NCBI GenBank assembly: GCA_964016885.1
Contig: OZ024746.1
Location: 102,501,711-102,565,710, forward strand
DNA from: Eledone cirrhosa
Lineage: Eukaryota > Mollusca > Cephalopoda > Octopoda > Eledonidae
Direction of reading: 5' to 3'
DNA: 64,000 nt
A program made the position numbers and the translations under genes. Numbering within the stretch: the stretch's first letter is position 1; each line of letters starts with the position of its first letter. The notes under the pieces were generated by a model. The model saw only the letters and a list, made by a program, of their open reading frames with translations. It had not been told where the DNA came from and did not search any database. Of this stretch, positions 23,807 through 32,303 are shown one piece after another.

Positions 23807-24060
23807 ATATATAGACATAAGTTTTTGTAGTGTCCCTTTTCTATCATTTAAAAAGAAACTGAAATGCATTTCAACTAAAAGAGTGATAGCTGTTTCACAT
23901 GACTGTAGAATTTCTTTGTAGACACAGTTGCCAGCAAACAGACACCTTTCATTTAATATTTTAATATTTTCTTTTTTGTGATAATGCAACATACGTGAGA
24001 ATTGTGTTTGTAGATAAATGTCTGCCCTTGAAGGTTGTTTCAACTATTTGTGGTCTATCA
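23768..24060 (-). pseudogene. Uncertain minus-strand frame downstream of Helitron helicase remnant
   Basis: A 91-residue frame beginning near 24,043 contains PSRADIYLQTQFSRM. This loosely resembles the GSRADIV....S.LW block that follows the SGD motif in Helitron helicases, and it lies in the right order after SHLVVSGD. The rest is not recognisable. It could be a diverged continuation of the helicase or chance. Confidence 0.3.
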
Positions 24061-24089
24061 CCATGACGTAGAACTGGAAGAATTTGGTT

Positions 24090-24560
24090 TTAGTCACCAG
24101 ATACCACTAAATGGCTTTTTGCAATCTCGAACATCTTTGAAACTCCTGTCAGGCATTGAAAGATATTCTTATGTCCCATACCTCTCTCATCAATGATTAA
24201 CAGGTCAGCTTGCTGCATAAGTTTACCTGTGTCATCCCTCTTTGTGAAGAAGCAAGTTGATTCAGCAGTCATATTGAGAGGAATCGTGCACTTGGAATGA
24301 AGAGTTCTTCGTTTGTGAAGCAAAGTGGCTGCTATTCCAGATATGGCAGTGGCAAGTGCAATTATTTTTTTACATTGGAGGTAATCCATTAGAATGCTTA
24401 TGACCTGTACCTGCACTTGCATTCAAGCAGAAAATTCTGCCCTCATTTTCATTTACAGAGGTAATTACTTTGTGAAAAAGAACCAGTTGCTGAGGATTCA
24501 ATGTTGGCAGAAGTTGATTTATTTGTTTGCATGGACATGAATTGCTCATGATGTTCATGC
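24090..24560 (-). pseudogene. Helitron helicase (Pif1-like) N-part, degenerate
   Basis: The minus strand reads LNPQQLVLFHKVITSVNENE then FCLNASAGTGHKHS, an altered Walker A where family members have A-GTGKT. It continues ALATAISGIAATLL, RRTLHSKCTIPLN, LLIIDERGMGHK (Walker B with DE) and SHLVVSGD (motif III). A frame break lies between the Walker A block and the rest near 24,400. Helitron helicases unwind DNA during rolling-circle transposition; the lost Lys-Thr of Walker A implies no ATPase. It lies downstream of the Rep fragment in the same orientation, as in an autonomous Helitron. Confidence 0.75.
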
Positions 24561-24779
24561 ATGATATCCTCTGCAAGACAATTCTTCTATTTCTCCCAGA
24601 ACTGCAGAGGGTCATTTGGCATGCAGTGCAATTAAATGGTGCAGAAGATCTGTGGCAGCTGAGGACCAACAGACTAAGTTAATCTTTATATGAAGTTTAC
24701 CCAGCCTTGTGATGTATGATCATTCTGAGGTAATATAATTCAGATTGATGTCTTCTGAGAATGCGTCCAAGAGATTCAC

Positions 24780-25000
24780 TCATAAATTGTTGATCACCAT
24801 CCAGATGTCCCCTTTTTTTCTTTGCCATTTTTTGTTTGTCCAAGTGAAATATTTAGGAATATCAATATACAATATATCTTGTTCCAGCGGGTCTCTAATA
24901 TTCAGTTGAAAATATTCCGTGAACTTAGTCATTGGCTGTCCCCTAGAAAGAACTTTCTTCCTGCCCTTGCTCAAACACGACCATTTGTTCCCCAAGTAAA
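24780..25000 (-). pseudogene. Helitron Rep-helicase connector fragment
   Basis: The 71-residue frame contains TKFTEYFQLNIRDPLEQDIL and YIDIPKYFTWTNKKWQR. This matches the usual connector between Rep and helicase domains of animal Helitrons (LT.YF..N..D, Y.DIP..Y.W..K.W.R). It continues the element between the Rep piece upstream and the helicase piece downstream. Confidence 0.65.
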
Positions 25001-25029
25001 TGGCAAGGCAACTTTCCAGAATGCTTCAC

Positions 25030-25830
25030 TGGCTGAGATGTACCATGCATTGATATAGGTCTCAATTTCATTTCGAGCATGGACACAATTTCCTCGATCA
25101 TCGTTAATAGTGAAAGTGATTTTGTCTGATCCTTTTGTGATGTACTTTAATTAGTTAACAGCCTTGACACTGTAGACAACCTCACAATTGACCATGCTAT
25201 CTACCCCTTCTTCTATACTTTGAAAAGGAACTTTTGGCAACAAATGCGGTTTGCCTTGGGATAACTGTTTGAGCATTGTTATTGTTGTCCTAGCCCTTCC
25301 TTTCATGAGCACATCATATTAACTTGTCCACATGGGCCATGAATGTTGCAAGATGGGGATGATCTTCTGTAGAATTGGAATCTCACAGTACACTACCTGA
25401 TCAATGTCATCAGCAGTTTTGTGCTTACTATCTTCAGCCATTATCTGCAGAATATGAGCATGAGTGGGGCCTCGTTTCTGCCACTCTATTGTAGCAGAAC
25501 GAGCAACAACTTTTCCTAGGACATTTTCTTTTTCAGTATGTCACCCATGAGGCTGTCATACTTGATGTTGAAGAATCTTGCACAAATATCAGGACGGTCT
25601 CTAGGTTCTTGACTAGGGTGCAAATTATTTTTTATTTCATCCCAGTTAGAGTTAGTTGTTACCGTGATGAAATAAGACGACTTTACCATGTCGAACCACA
25701 GTCATCGAATTCTGAAAGCACTCAGTGTAGAAGCGATTGGGAACCATAGATTGAAGGTGGAAGAACAATTCTCCGGCCTTCATTTACTGAATCTCCCTCA
25801 GCATCATAGAAACCCTCATACTTTTCAGCT
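25030..25830 (-). pseudogene. Helitron Rep (HUH endonuclease) domain, frameshifted
   Basis: Reading downwards: GRRIVLPPSIYGS, a frame change, RFYTECFQNSMTVVRHGKV, SSYFITVTTNSNWDEIKNNL, PRDRPDICARFFNIKYDSLM, IEWQKRGPTHAHILQIMAED (the HUH motif His-Ala-His), IPILQHSWPMW, and YITKGSDKITFTINDDRG followed by EIETYINAWYISASEA, which carries candidate catalytic tyrosines. All diagnostic Rep blocks are present in order, but stops and frameshifts separate them (for example after DILKK). Rep nicks and rejoins strands in rolling-circle transposition. With the two preceding entries this is one near-complete but dead Helitron spanning about 24.1-25.9 kb. Confidence 0.8.
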
Positions 25831-26159
25831 CACATCACGGTTCGATTGTTACGGCCATTTTGAGGTGACAACATTGTATTTTTCCCTGGGCATCTACAGC
25901 ATATTGCTGCATCAGCCACCTGCTCTTCACGACAACATTAGTCACCTTGCCTAACCTGAAACCGATAACCAGTGGGTGTGAGTGTGTGGTTGTTGTCAAT
26001 CCTTTTCAAACCAACCCGAAACCCATCATTCCCACAAGGAAACAGTAGCACAGGACAATATTCACATTTTCAGAGACTGGCATTTCAATGACTTTCTTGA
26101 AGCTTCTTATATGATAAATGTTACCTATGATCTTAAATGTGGGACTAAACCCTGGCTTT

Positions 26160-26275
26160 CTCCCCCCCCTCTCTCTCTCTCTCTCCCATACACTGACATA
26201 AGATCATATAATTCAGCATTGTGGCTGTCTGTAAAATGTGAAAAGAAAGGCAAGGTTTTAACTGACATATAATTA
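26160..26275. repeat. CT-rich-headed dispersed repeat, copy 1 of 3
   Basis: A CTCTCTCT run is followed by CATACACTGACATAAGATCA, ATAATTCAGCATTGTGGCTG and GTGAAAAGAAAGGCAAGGTT, ending CATATAATTAGAT. The same order is seen at 27,445-27,540 and 28,290-28,405. Confidence 0.75.
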
Positions 26276-26295
26276 GATGTATGTATTTATGCCAT

Positions 26296-26317
26296 GTGCG
26301 TTAATTTATATACGCAC
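26296..26317. repeat. Short GTGCGT...ACGCAC hairpin in a shared context
   Basis: GTGCGT (26,296-26,301) pairs with ACGCAC (26,312-26,317) around an AT-rich loop. CCATGTGCGTTA and ACGCACAATAGTCAGT flank it. The same arrangement is at 29,164-29,182. Confidence 0.55.
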
Positions 26318-26333
26318 AATAGTCAGTCTCCTG

Positions 26334-26661
26334 ATCTGTTACAAACACAATTCTCAGGGCGAAACAGATTAAATCTCTAATCTGTCCGGGAGATGAAATA
26401 GTTATTGAAACGATGTGTACATTTTACTCTATCCTGTATTTTCCGTTTGCTCGCACGAGGTGAAATATTCATTCGTGTAGCTTTTAGTTTTAGGTGTTTG
26501 TCACATTTTATCTTATCTCTCGCTGATGACGCCTACGGATTATCTGTTACAAACACAATTCTCAGGGCGAAACAGATTAAATCTCTAATCTGTCTGGGAG
26601 ATGAAATAGTTATTGAAACGATCTGTACATTTTACTCTTTATCCTGTATTTTCCGTATGCT
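26334..26661. repeat. Two-copy direct repeat of ~120 bp, offset about 208 bp
   Basis: Copies at 26,334-26,451 and 26,542-26,661 both run from ATCTGTTACAAACACAATTC through GGGAGATGAAATAGTTATTG to CCTGTATTTTCCGT. They differ by a few substitutions and a two-base indel. The sequence between and after them shares TGACGCCTA (26,527 and 26,713). No coding content is seen. Confidence 0.9.
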
Positions 26662-27065
26662 TCAGGTTAAATCTGTCAAACCAACATATATATATATGCG
26701 CTCAACCAACTGTGACGCCTAAACCAATCAGCTTTAGTAATCCAGTGAAACTACACACCGATTGGTTGAAATACAGTTTTCAAGATTTAGCATTCTGGAG
26801 CCACTTTTCACAGTGGCAAAATTTACCCATCTCATTACGGTTGAAAATTGCAAACTTGACTGTCACCACACATTATGAACCTGAAGATTGCGAAAGCATG
26901 AAAGTACTTGTTCAATTAACACTTAACATTTAATATTCTACCATACTATTTCATTCTAATACTATTATAAATTTTAAAGGATTGTAAATAAAACGAGTAA
27001 ATCAAAGTTGGAATTCCTTTTATTAATATAATCTTCTATACATAATTATACACACCCGTGTATAT

Positions 27066-27071
27066 CTATCT

Positions 27072-27104
<33 letters not shown>
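27066..27104. repeat. (TA)n microsatellite
   Basis: A TA run immediately upstream of a dispersed-repeat copy, as inside array 1 units. Confidence 0.85.
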
Positions 27105-27105
<1 letters not shown>

Positions 27106-27119
27106 GACACACACATATT

Positions 27120-27292
27120 GTCCTGGGTATGACATTAAACTACATCCAGTGACAAGGCTCCATTTCGGGAGTTCATGAGCTGTGGGGAATGTGGAGTTAC
27201 CCCTTAGTTGTCATAACTCCCAGGTCTGTTCTGGCCCGGAGCAGTGTTACCTGTTAGGGCCCCATTTATGGGTGAAATAATAAAAGAACCAT
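27120..27292. repeat. Solo copy of the array 1 dispersed repeat
   Basis: It carries the landmarks GTCCTGGGTATGACATTAAA, ACTACATCCAGTGACAAGGC, TAACTCCCAGGTCTGTTCTG and GGGCCCCATTTATGG, with about 15 percent visible differences from the array copies. It shows that the segment is an independent repeat captured by the array unit. Confidence 0.8.
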
Positions 27293-27362
27293 GTAGTCGA
27301 TTTAACAGCACTAAGGTTGTCAAGGCTTATGGGCACTCTGAATGTGAGGACAATTCGGACAC

Positions 27363-27540
27363 TGAGAAATACTTCCCTGGAACTAAGAAGACCCCCACCC
27401 CGAAAAGAGGCCCGACCCAGTGGTGCCAAACCAAAAGGTATGCTTTCTCTCTTTCTCTCTTTCTTTCTCTCTCTCTCTCGCATACACTTAATGTTAAAAG
27501 AAAAGCAAGCTTTGAAGTGACAAATAATTAGATACATTGA
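27363..27540. repeat. Dispersed repeat with GAGAAATACTTCCCTGGA head, copy A
   Basis: GAGAAATACTTCCCTGGAAC, then GGCCCGACCCAGTGGTGCCA, then a CT run and the CT-headed family tail (copy 2 of 3). The same composite, slightly shorter, is at 28,228-28,405. The two parts therefore belong to one repeat whose head is missing or altered in the 26.16-kb copy. Confidence 0.75.
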
Positions 27541-27784
27541 TACGACGCGTCGCCCTCATATCATGTATCTGTATGGCTGTCTGTCTGAACTTTCTAAATA
27601 AAACACACCCACACCCAACAAAGGGAACCAAATAGTTAAATTATAGAGTAGCCTAACTTGAGATTTTAAATTTTTCCATTTTTTTTTTTTCATACACAAA
27701 AATACAGATCCATAAACATTTGTGTGTGGATCTATGTATATAGATAGGTAGATGGACAAGGGTGTCCTCACATAGGAGGTTTCC

Positions 27785-27935
27785 CGGTTGTTGTAATGAT
27801 AGACTCCAGTTCTATCCCGAAAAACTTGAAATGAAGCAACTGGCTTATTAATGCAATGTGCTGCCAGACCTAGGGTTTGATGTTATGTTTATGAGTGCAG
27901 CACACTAACCATTGAAGCCCCACCATCACATACTG
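27785..27935 (-). mobile_element. tRNA-derived SINE candidate, second family
   Basis: On the minus strand GGGGCTTCAATGGTTAGTGTG contains a good A-box (TGGTTAGTGTG). About 35 bases on, AACATCAAACCCTAGG resembles a degraded B-box. The element continues into GGTCTGGCAGCACATTG. It differs from the CCTTGTGCC-tailed family seen elsewhere in the window. Confidence 0.45.
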
Positions 27936-28045
27936 AACCTACATTAGAACACTACCACACACTACAGCACTACCAGACACTATAACACCGCCATACTACA
28001 CTACCACCATCACACTACATCACCACCAACACCACCATTCTATAT
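27925..28045. repeat. CAC/ACT-rich minisatellite
   Basis: Degenerate ACTACCACCA, CACACTACA and CACCACCAA words over ~120 bp. Similar tracts lie at 31,741-31,816 and 34,410-34,470. Confidence 0.75.
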
Positions 28046-28227
28046 ATTCAGATATATCATATCTACCCCACCTTTAACCCTGGCCCTTTATAACCCCTAA
28101 AATCTCTATTTCAGATATATCGTCATTCCTACGTTACCTCTAAATATGTAACTGCTTCACCACGGCCGTTGTTGTCCCTAATGAAGGACTGGGCTCTGCT
28201 ACGCAACAGCAATGTACCAGATGGTTT

Positions 28228-28405
28228 TGAGAAATACTTCCCTGGAGCTAAGGAGGCCCGACCCAGTGGTGCCAAACCATAAGGTATACTTAATCTCTCT
28301 CTCTCTCTTCTAGACACTTCTATAAGGTCATATAATTGAACAGTGTGTCATTTCTAAAATGTGAAAAGAAAGGCAATGTTTTAAGTGACATAATTAGAAA
28401 GATAT
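28228..28405. repeat. Dispersed repeat with GAGAAATACTTCCCTGGA head, copy B
   Basis: GAGAAATACTTCCCTGGAGC, GGCCCGACCCAGTGGTGCCA, AACCATAAGGTATAC, a CT run, then TATAAGGTCATATAATTGAA and GTGAAAAGAAAGGCAATG. It pairs with 27,363-27,540. Confidence 0.75.
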
Positions 28406-28623
28406 AGATACAACGCCGCACACTCACACACAGTTTTATATATATAGATATGTCTCCTCATTTTTGCAAAGTCTATACAAATCCACATTTCTACTCTGAT
28501 TGGCTTCAAACTTACATTTATATATTCCTTGTGGTCTAAAGATATTAACTGCAGCTTTTATTTTTCAATTTTCTGTTTTTAAAGAGGTGTTAGGCACCAG
28601 TTATCGATCTCCATCGTGCCCTT

Positions 28624-28728
28624 ATAATTGTTTCTACTTTAGGCACAAGGCCAGCAATTACCCAGTACATTACTGGTACTTTATTTTAACGACCCCCGTA
28701 AGGATGAAAGGCAAAGTTAACCTCTGGC
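28624..28728 (-). mobile_element. SINE (CCTTGTGCC family), 5'-truncated
   Basis: The reverse complement carries the tail region of the octopus-type tRNA SINE: TTAACTTTGCCTTTCATCCT, TACGGGGGTCGTTAAAATAA, AGTACCAGTAATGTACTGGG and CCTTGTGCCTAAAGTAGAAA. The tRNA-like head with A- and B-boxes is absent. Confidence 0.8.
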
Positions 28729-28784
28729 TGTCTGCATAACGACATTGTGATCCATACGTCAGCAATGACGTTAATCTTCGCCAC

Positions 28785-28813
28785 ATTCACACACACACGC
28801 GCATGCGCAGATA

Positions 28814-28858
<45 letters not shown>

Positions 28859-28884
28859 GTATGTATGTATGTATGTATGTATGT
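28785..28884. repeat. (CA)n, (TA)n and (TATG)n compound microsatellite
   Basis: Three adjoining simple repeats that end directly at the single-arm copy of a palindrome family. Confidence 0.9.
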
Positions 28885-28954
28885 GAGTTTCAGAAGATCC
28901 CGTTAAGGGTGAAAGCAGCGATTCTTTGCTTAAACTTTAATCTGTTATTTTAAT
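28885..28954. repeat. Single-arm copy of the 41.3-kb palindrome
   Basis: From AAGATCCCGTTAAGGGTGAA at 28,894 to TCTGTTATTTTAAT at 28,954 the 61 bases match the right arm at 41,396-41,456 with one visible mismatch. The match extends a few bases leftwards into the hairpin spacer (TTTCAG). It is bounded by microsatellites on both sides. Confidence 0.9.
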
Positions 28955-29040
28955 AAATATATATATATATATATCATAATTGAATATAAAAGAAAAACGA
29001 ACACAGATATATACATGTGTTCAAATAGTAAGGCATGAGA

Positions 29041-29417
29041 TTCGCTAAGGTGAAAATAATACTAACTATAGACAATTTAAGAATAAATCAATAAAATAAA
29101 TACAAACTTGGCTGCTATCTTTAGTGGTGTGAGTTTGTGAGACACGCTAAGTTCAGATACCATGTGCGTTATATATACGCACACTATTCAGTTTTTTAAT
29201 ATACTTAGAAATGTCCATGATAATAATTATTCATCCACTGATGAGCAAGAATTGGTATTCCTCTTCACAATTAATTTTGCGAAACAGCATTACCAAAGGT
29301 GTCTGGGTGATTGGTACTTACCACAATTCCGGTTTGTATTTCTTTTCTTGATTTATTCTTAAATTGAGTCTGGCAAACCCTATTGTCTCTAGTTAGTATT
29401 CTTTTCACCTTAGCGAA
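29041..29417. repeat. Imperfect inverted repeat around a ~250-bp spacer
   Basis: The left arm (29,041-29,095) reads TTCGCTAAGGTGAAAATAAT, then ACTAACTATAGACAA and TTTAAGAATAAATCAA. The reverse complement of 29,348-29,417 reads TTCGCTAAGGTGAAAAGAAT, then ACTAACTAGAGACAA, a 17-base extra stretch and TTTAAGAATAAATCAA. The right arm is directly continuous with the 3' end of the LINE at 29.43 kb, so the left arm may be the 3' tail of another copy in the opposite orientation. The spacer includes the second GTGCGT/ACGCAC hairpin (29,164-29,182). Confidence 0.8.
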
Positions 29418-29429
29418 GCTGAACCCGGT

Positions 29430-30345
29430 GGTCAAACGGATCGGTCCCACCCGTGACAGCAGTCGTTCGACATAGCCCCACAGATAGGCAATGCGCGAGC
29501 ACTGTACAATGCGTGTGCAACTGTTTCCTCGTCGCACCCGCATCTGGGACAGATCTTTTTCGAGGGGTCTCTACCAGGGCGCCCGTGTCTGTAGAGCCTT
29601 TCTCGAACGGGCAGAGCCCCTCGGTGGCACTGCCAGGCCAGGGACCTCTGGAAGTTATCCATAGGTCCCGGGCTGAATGTCCTACCGAACAGGTTGGCCA
29701 GTTCGTTTTCCTCCATGCCTAGGGCTTCTCCGAGGGTGTTGCCGCACCTGCTAACCACCAGCCCTCTATAGAATGACGAGTTGGATTCTCCACTGACAGC
29801 CGGGTCCGCCTGCCAGAGAGCCGTGAGCGCCTGGGCACACTCGGTGTGCCAGGCGCCCAATTTTCTCGGTCTTTGCTTGACCCAGGATTGCAGCTCGGTG
29901 AGCGAGACGAGTCTGGGAAAGGCTCGCCTCACAAACGGGGCCCACACCGGTTGACCGGTGATGAATACCTGGAGGTGCCGTAGCCTTAATGCGTGTTTAC
30001 GCATCACCAGCCACGGCATCCCAGCCCGCCTTTCGAAGGGTGTTGACAGCAGATGGATCTCCTCACCATAGGAGCCCGCTTCTTCCAAAGGAATTGGAAG
30101 AGTGTGCGCTCCATTTTGGAGAGCGTTTCCCTTGGGCAAGGCACGACGGTCAGGCGGTAGTAGATGTGTTCGCCACCTCCGCCCGACGACGGCATTAACA
30201 ACTCCAACTTCTGCAGCAGTGGCTCTAGTCATTACATACAGAAGGGAGGAGAGAGGGCACCCTTGTCGGATGGACCGCGCGATTTCGAACGGCTCCGAGA
30301 GGTAGCCGTTCACCTTGACAAGAGCAGAAGTGCGTGCCTGCCTGC
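29430..30345 (-). pseudogene. Tx1/L1-like LINE, RT to C-terminal zinc region, broken
   Basis: The minus strand begins VKVNGYLSEPFEIARSIRQG with CPLSSLLYVM (RT motif B region). It then has an internal deletion, because no YADD box is found. It continues in another frame as LFQFLWKKRAPMVRRS and PSKGGLGCRG, then back in the first frame as RKHALRLRHLQVF, NFQRSLAWQCHRGALPVRER and CPRCGCDEETVAHAL, a CCHC-like zinc motif near the C-terminus. These are the standard tail blocks of Tx1/L1-type LINE ORF2 proteins. A 329-codon open frame here is partly accidental, since it crosses the frameshifted block. G+C content is higher than that of the surroundings. Confidence 0.75.
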
Positions 30346-30374
30346 CTGCCTTAAGTCGTCCATGTTGTGGCTCC

Positions 30375-31204
30375 AGGTGAAGAGTTTGTACCTGAGCACA
30401 AATATGCGTGCTCATTTGCATGGTGACATGTCTGCAGCATTTGGTCAGAATATTTTAGCACTTTGTGAGGGCAAGGTCCCTGCGGATGACAAAGGCGGAA
30501 TAGCAATCGACTCCCTGTGCAACATTGTGAGCAGCCCTTCTGACCTTTTGGAAGCAGTTTTTCCTAATGTCTCATCTAACTTTAAAAACCTCGATTAGCT
30601 CAGCGAAAGAGCCATCCTTGCTCGGAAAAATACCATGGTTAATTTTATTAACGAGCAGCTGATTGAGAAGATTCCCGCTAAAGAACACGTCTTCAAATCT
30701 ATCGACCTGGCGTCAGACCCCGACGATATCGTTAATTATCCGGTTGAGTTATTAAATTCCCCAGGGCTCCCACCTCTTATTCTTAAGCTTAGGGTTGGCT
30801 GTCCCATTATGCTAATAAGGAACTTGCGTCCACCAAAGCAGTGCAACGGTACTCGCATGGTCGTCAAGTCAGTGACGCTCCACTTGATTGAGGCCACCAT
30901 TGTAACGGGGTGCTGGAGAGGGGAGAATGTTTTCATTCCAAGGCTGAACCTTTGCCCCTCGGCGTCAGATATCCCGTTCGATTTCCGGCGATCCCAATTC
31001 CCGGTGAGACCATTTTTTTTTTCCAAGTCCATTAACAAGTCACAAGGGCAAACATTGTTGGTGGCGGTCATCCATTTGGGGGAGCCATGCTTCTCCCATG
31101 GCCAACTTTATGTTGCCAGTTTCCGCGTATGGAGCAGGAATGGACTTTTTGCTTACACTCCTCAAGGGATGACACGCAATATCGTCTACAATGAAGTGCT
31201 ATAG
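30375..31204 (+). pseudogene. Helitron helicase C-terminal part with one stop
   Basis: Blocks in order: LSTNMRAHLHGD, FGQNILALCEGKVP, IDSLCNIVSSPSDLLEAVFP, an in-frame TAG at 30,596-30,598, then ERAILARKNTMVNFINEQLI, PVELLNSPGLPPLILKLRVG, CPIMLIRNLRPPKQCNGTRM, PVRPFFFSKSINKSQGQTL (motif V region, usually AMT.NKSQGQT) and GQLYVASFRVWSRNGLF (usually GQLYVA.SR). It ends about 295 bases before a canonical Helitron 3' end. About 275 residues survive. The stop and changes such as SKSI for AMTI indicate decay. The Rep and N-terminal helicase parts are missing because the element joins a LINE at about 30.35 kb. Confidence 0.85.
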
Positions 31205-31499
31205 ATGTTTGAGTTATGCCGTCTGGAAAACTGGTTGGGTCACCCATAGCGGACAGATCTGACACGCAGCGGCATCAGGGCTACCATCTTGCAACTTTGT
31301 TCTATTAAATTCGCTATTGGAAGATTATTAAGCCATCATTGATTGTCCAAAATGCTAATTGGTTTGTAACTATTAATAACCGGTTCAACTGCTTTATGCA
31401 CTTAATTGATAAGATTATGCGCTTTCAAGCTACGTTTACCTGTATGTAACTTTTCATAGCAAATGAACAAACCCGAGTAACGCCGGGCTAAACTGCTAG
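31205..31499 (+). mobile_element. Helitron 3' untranslated region and terminus
   Basis: The element ends with a CCCG...CGGG hairpin (31,472-31,475 with 31,484-31,487), an eight-base gap and CTAG (31,496-31,499) followed by T, the classical Helitron end inserted between A/T. The last ~25 bases match those of the element ending at 36,946. Confidence 0.8.
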
Positions 31500-31605
31500 T
31501 TATCAATAATGTTATATCTCGCAATGGCCATACTCGATAACGAGGGCGCAGTCATTATGTATGGTGTTGTGATTTTTATGTACAGTATATTATTATTAGA
31601 TGGGT

Positions 31606-31673
31606 AACGTGCCTGCAGTAATCGGTAGAGCGTCCTCTCAAAATGTTTGCATTTTGCCCAAAGCAGAAACAAT
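31606..31673 (+). mobile_element. Possible internally deleted SINE remnant
   Basis: GCAGTAATCGGTAGAGCGTC resembles the SINE head GGCAGTATCGGTAGAGGGTC. After ~40 bases GCCCAAAGCAGAAACAATTA resembles the tail TGCCAAAAGTAGAAACAATT. The body between them is missing. Confidence 0.4.
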
Positions 31674-31740
31674 TATTATTGTTGTTTGTAGTATTAGTAG
31701 TAGTATTCATTCTATTTTGTGTTCTACGTGGTTGATATTT

Positions 31741-31816
31741 CATCACCACAACACCACCACACCACTACATCACCACGCCACCACACCAACATACACCACC
31801 AACACACCACTACACC
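31741..31816. repeat. CACCAC-rich minisatellite
   Basis: Degenerate CACCACACCA words, similar to 27.9 and 34.4 kb. Confidence 0.8.
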
Positions 31817-32303
31817 AACACTGTCGCCACCAGTTGGGCTACGTAGTCAAAGTGAAGGAAATAGAATTGGTGAAAGATACATACTGATAGAAAGATATAT
31901 GTATATATAGAGAGAGGAGGGGGGTAGATAGAAAGACACAGTTATAGAGATACAGACAATTACGCGTGTTGTTGTTTCTTTGATTCCGATAATACACATG
32001 TGTATCTAACTGATGATATGTCATATAGATTATTGAGAGGAAATGAATATTTACAAAGAAAAGCTGAAATATAATTTTAAAAAAATTAACGAATATTTAT
32101 TTTTTATCTTTTGGAGTCAGTCAACATTTACCGCCATGTTCTTTGTTCTTTGTTAACAATAAAAGAATCTAATTTCTGACATACACCCTACTTCCGATCT
32201 TTAACCGCAGCCATTATATCAGAATGTATCTGTGCGTATGTCAAACTGAGTGCATGTGTATGGGTAGGTGTATATATAAAAATGTGTGTGTGAGTTGGTC
32301 CCA

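Noticed and set aside
25688..25954. 88-codon plus-strand frame
   Set aside because: Antisense to the Helitron Rep N-region, whose blocks are recognisable on the minus strand.
29432..30421. 329-codon frame as an intact gene
   Set aside because: Parts read true LINE blocks but the middle is the wrong frame (true blocks such as FQFLWKKRAP lie in another frame), and the YADD box is missing; it is a LINE pseudogene.
30736..31071. 111-codon minus-strand frame
   Set aside because: Antisense shadow of the Helitron helicase on the plus strand.
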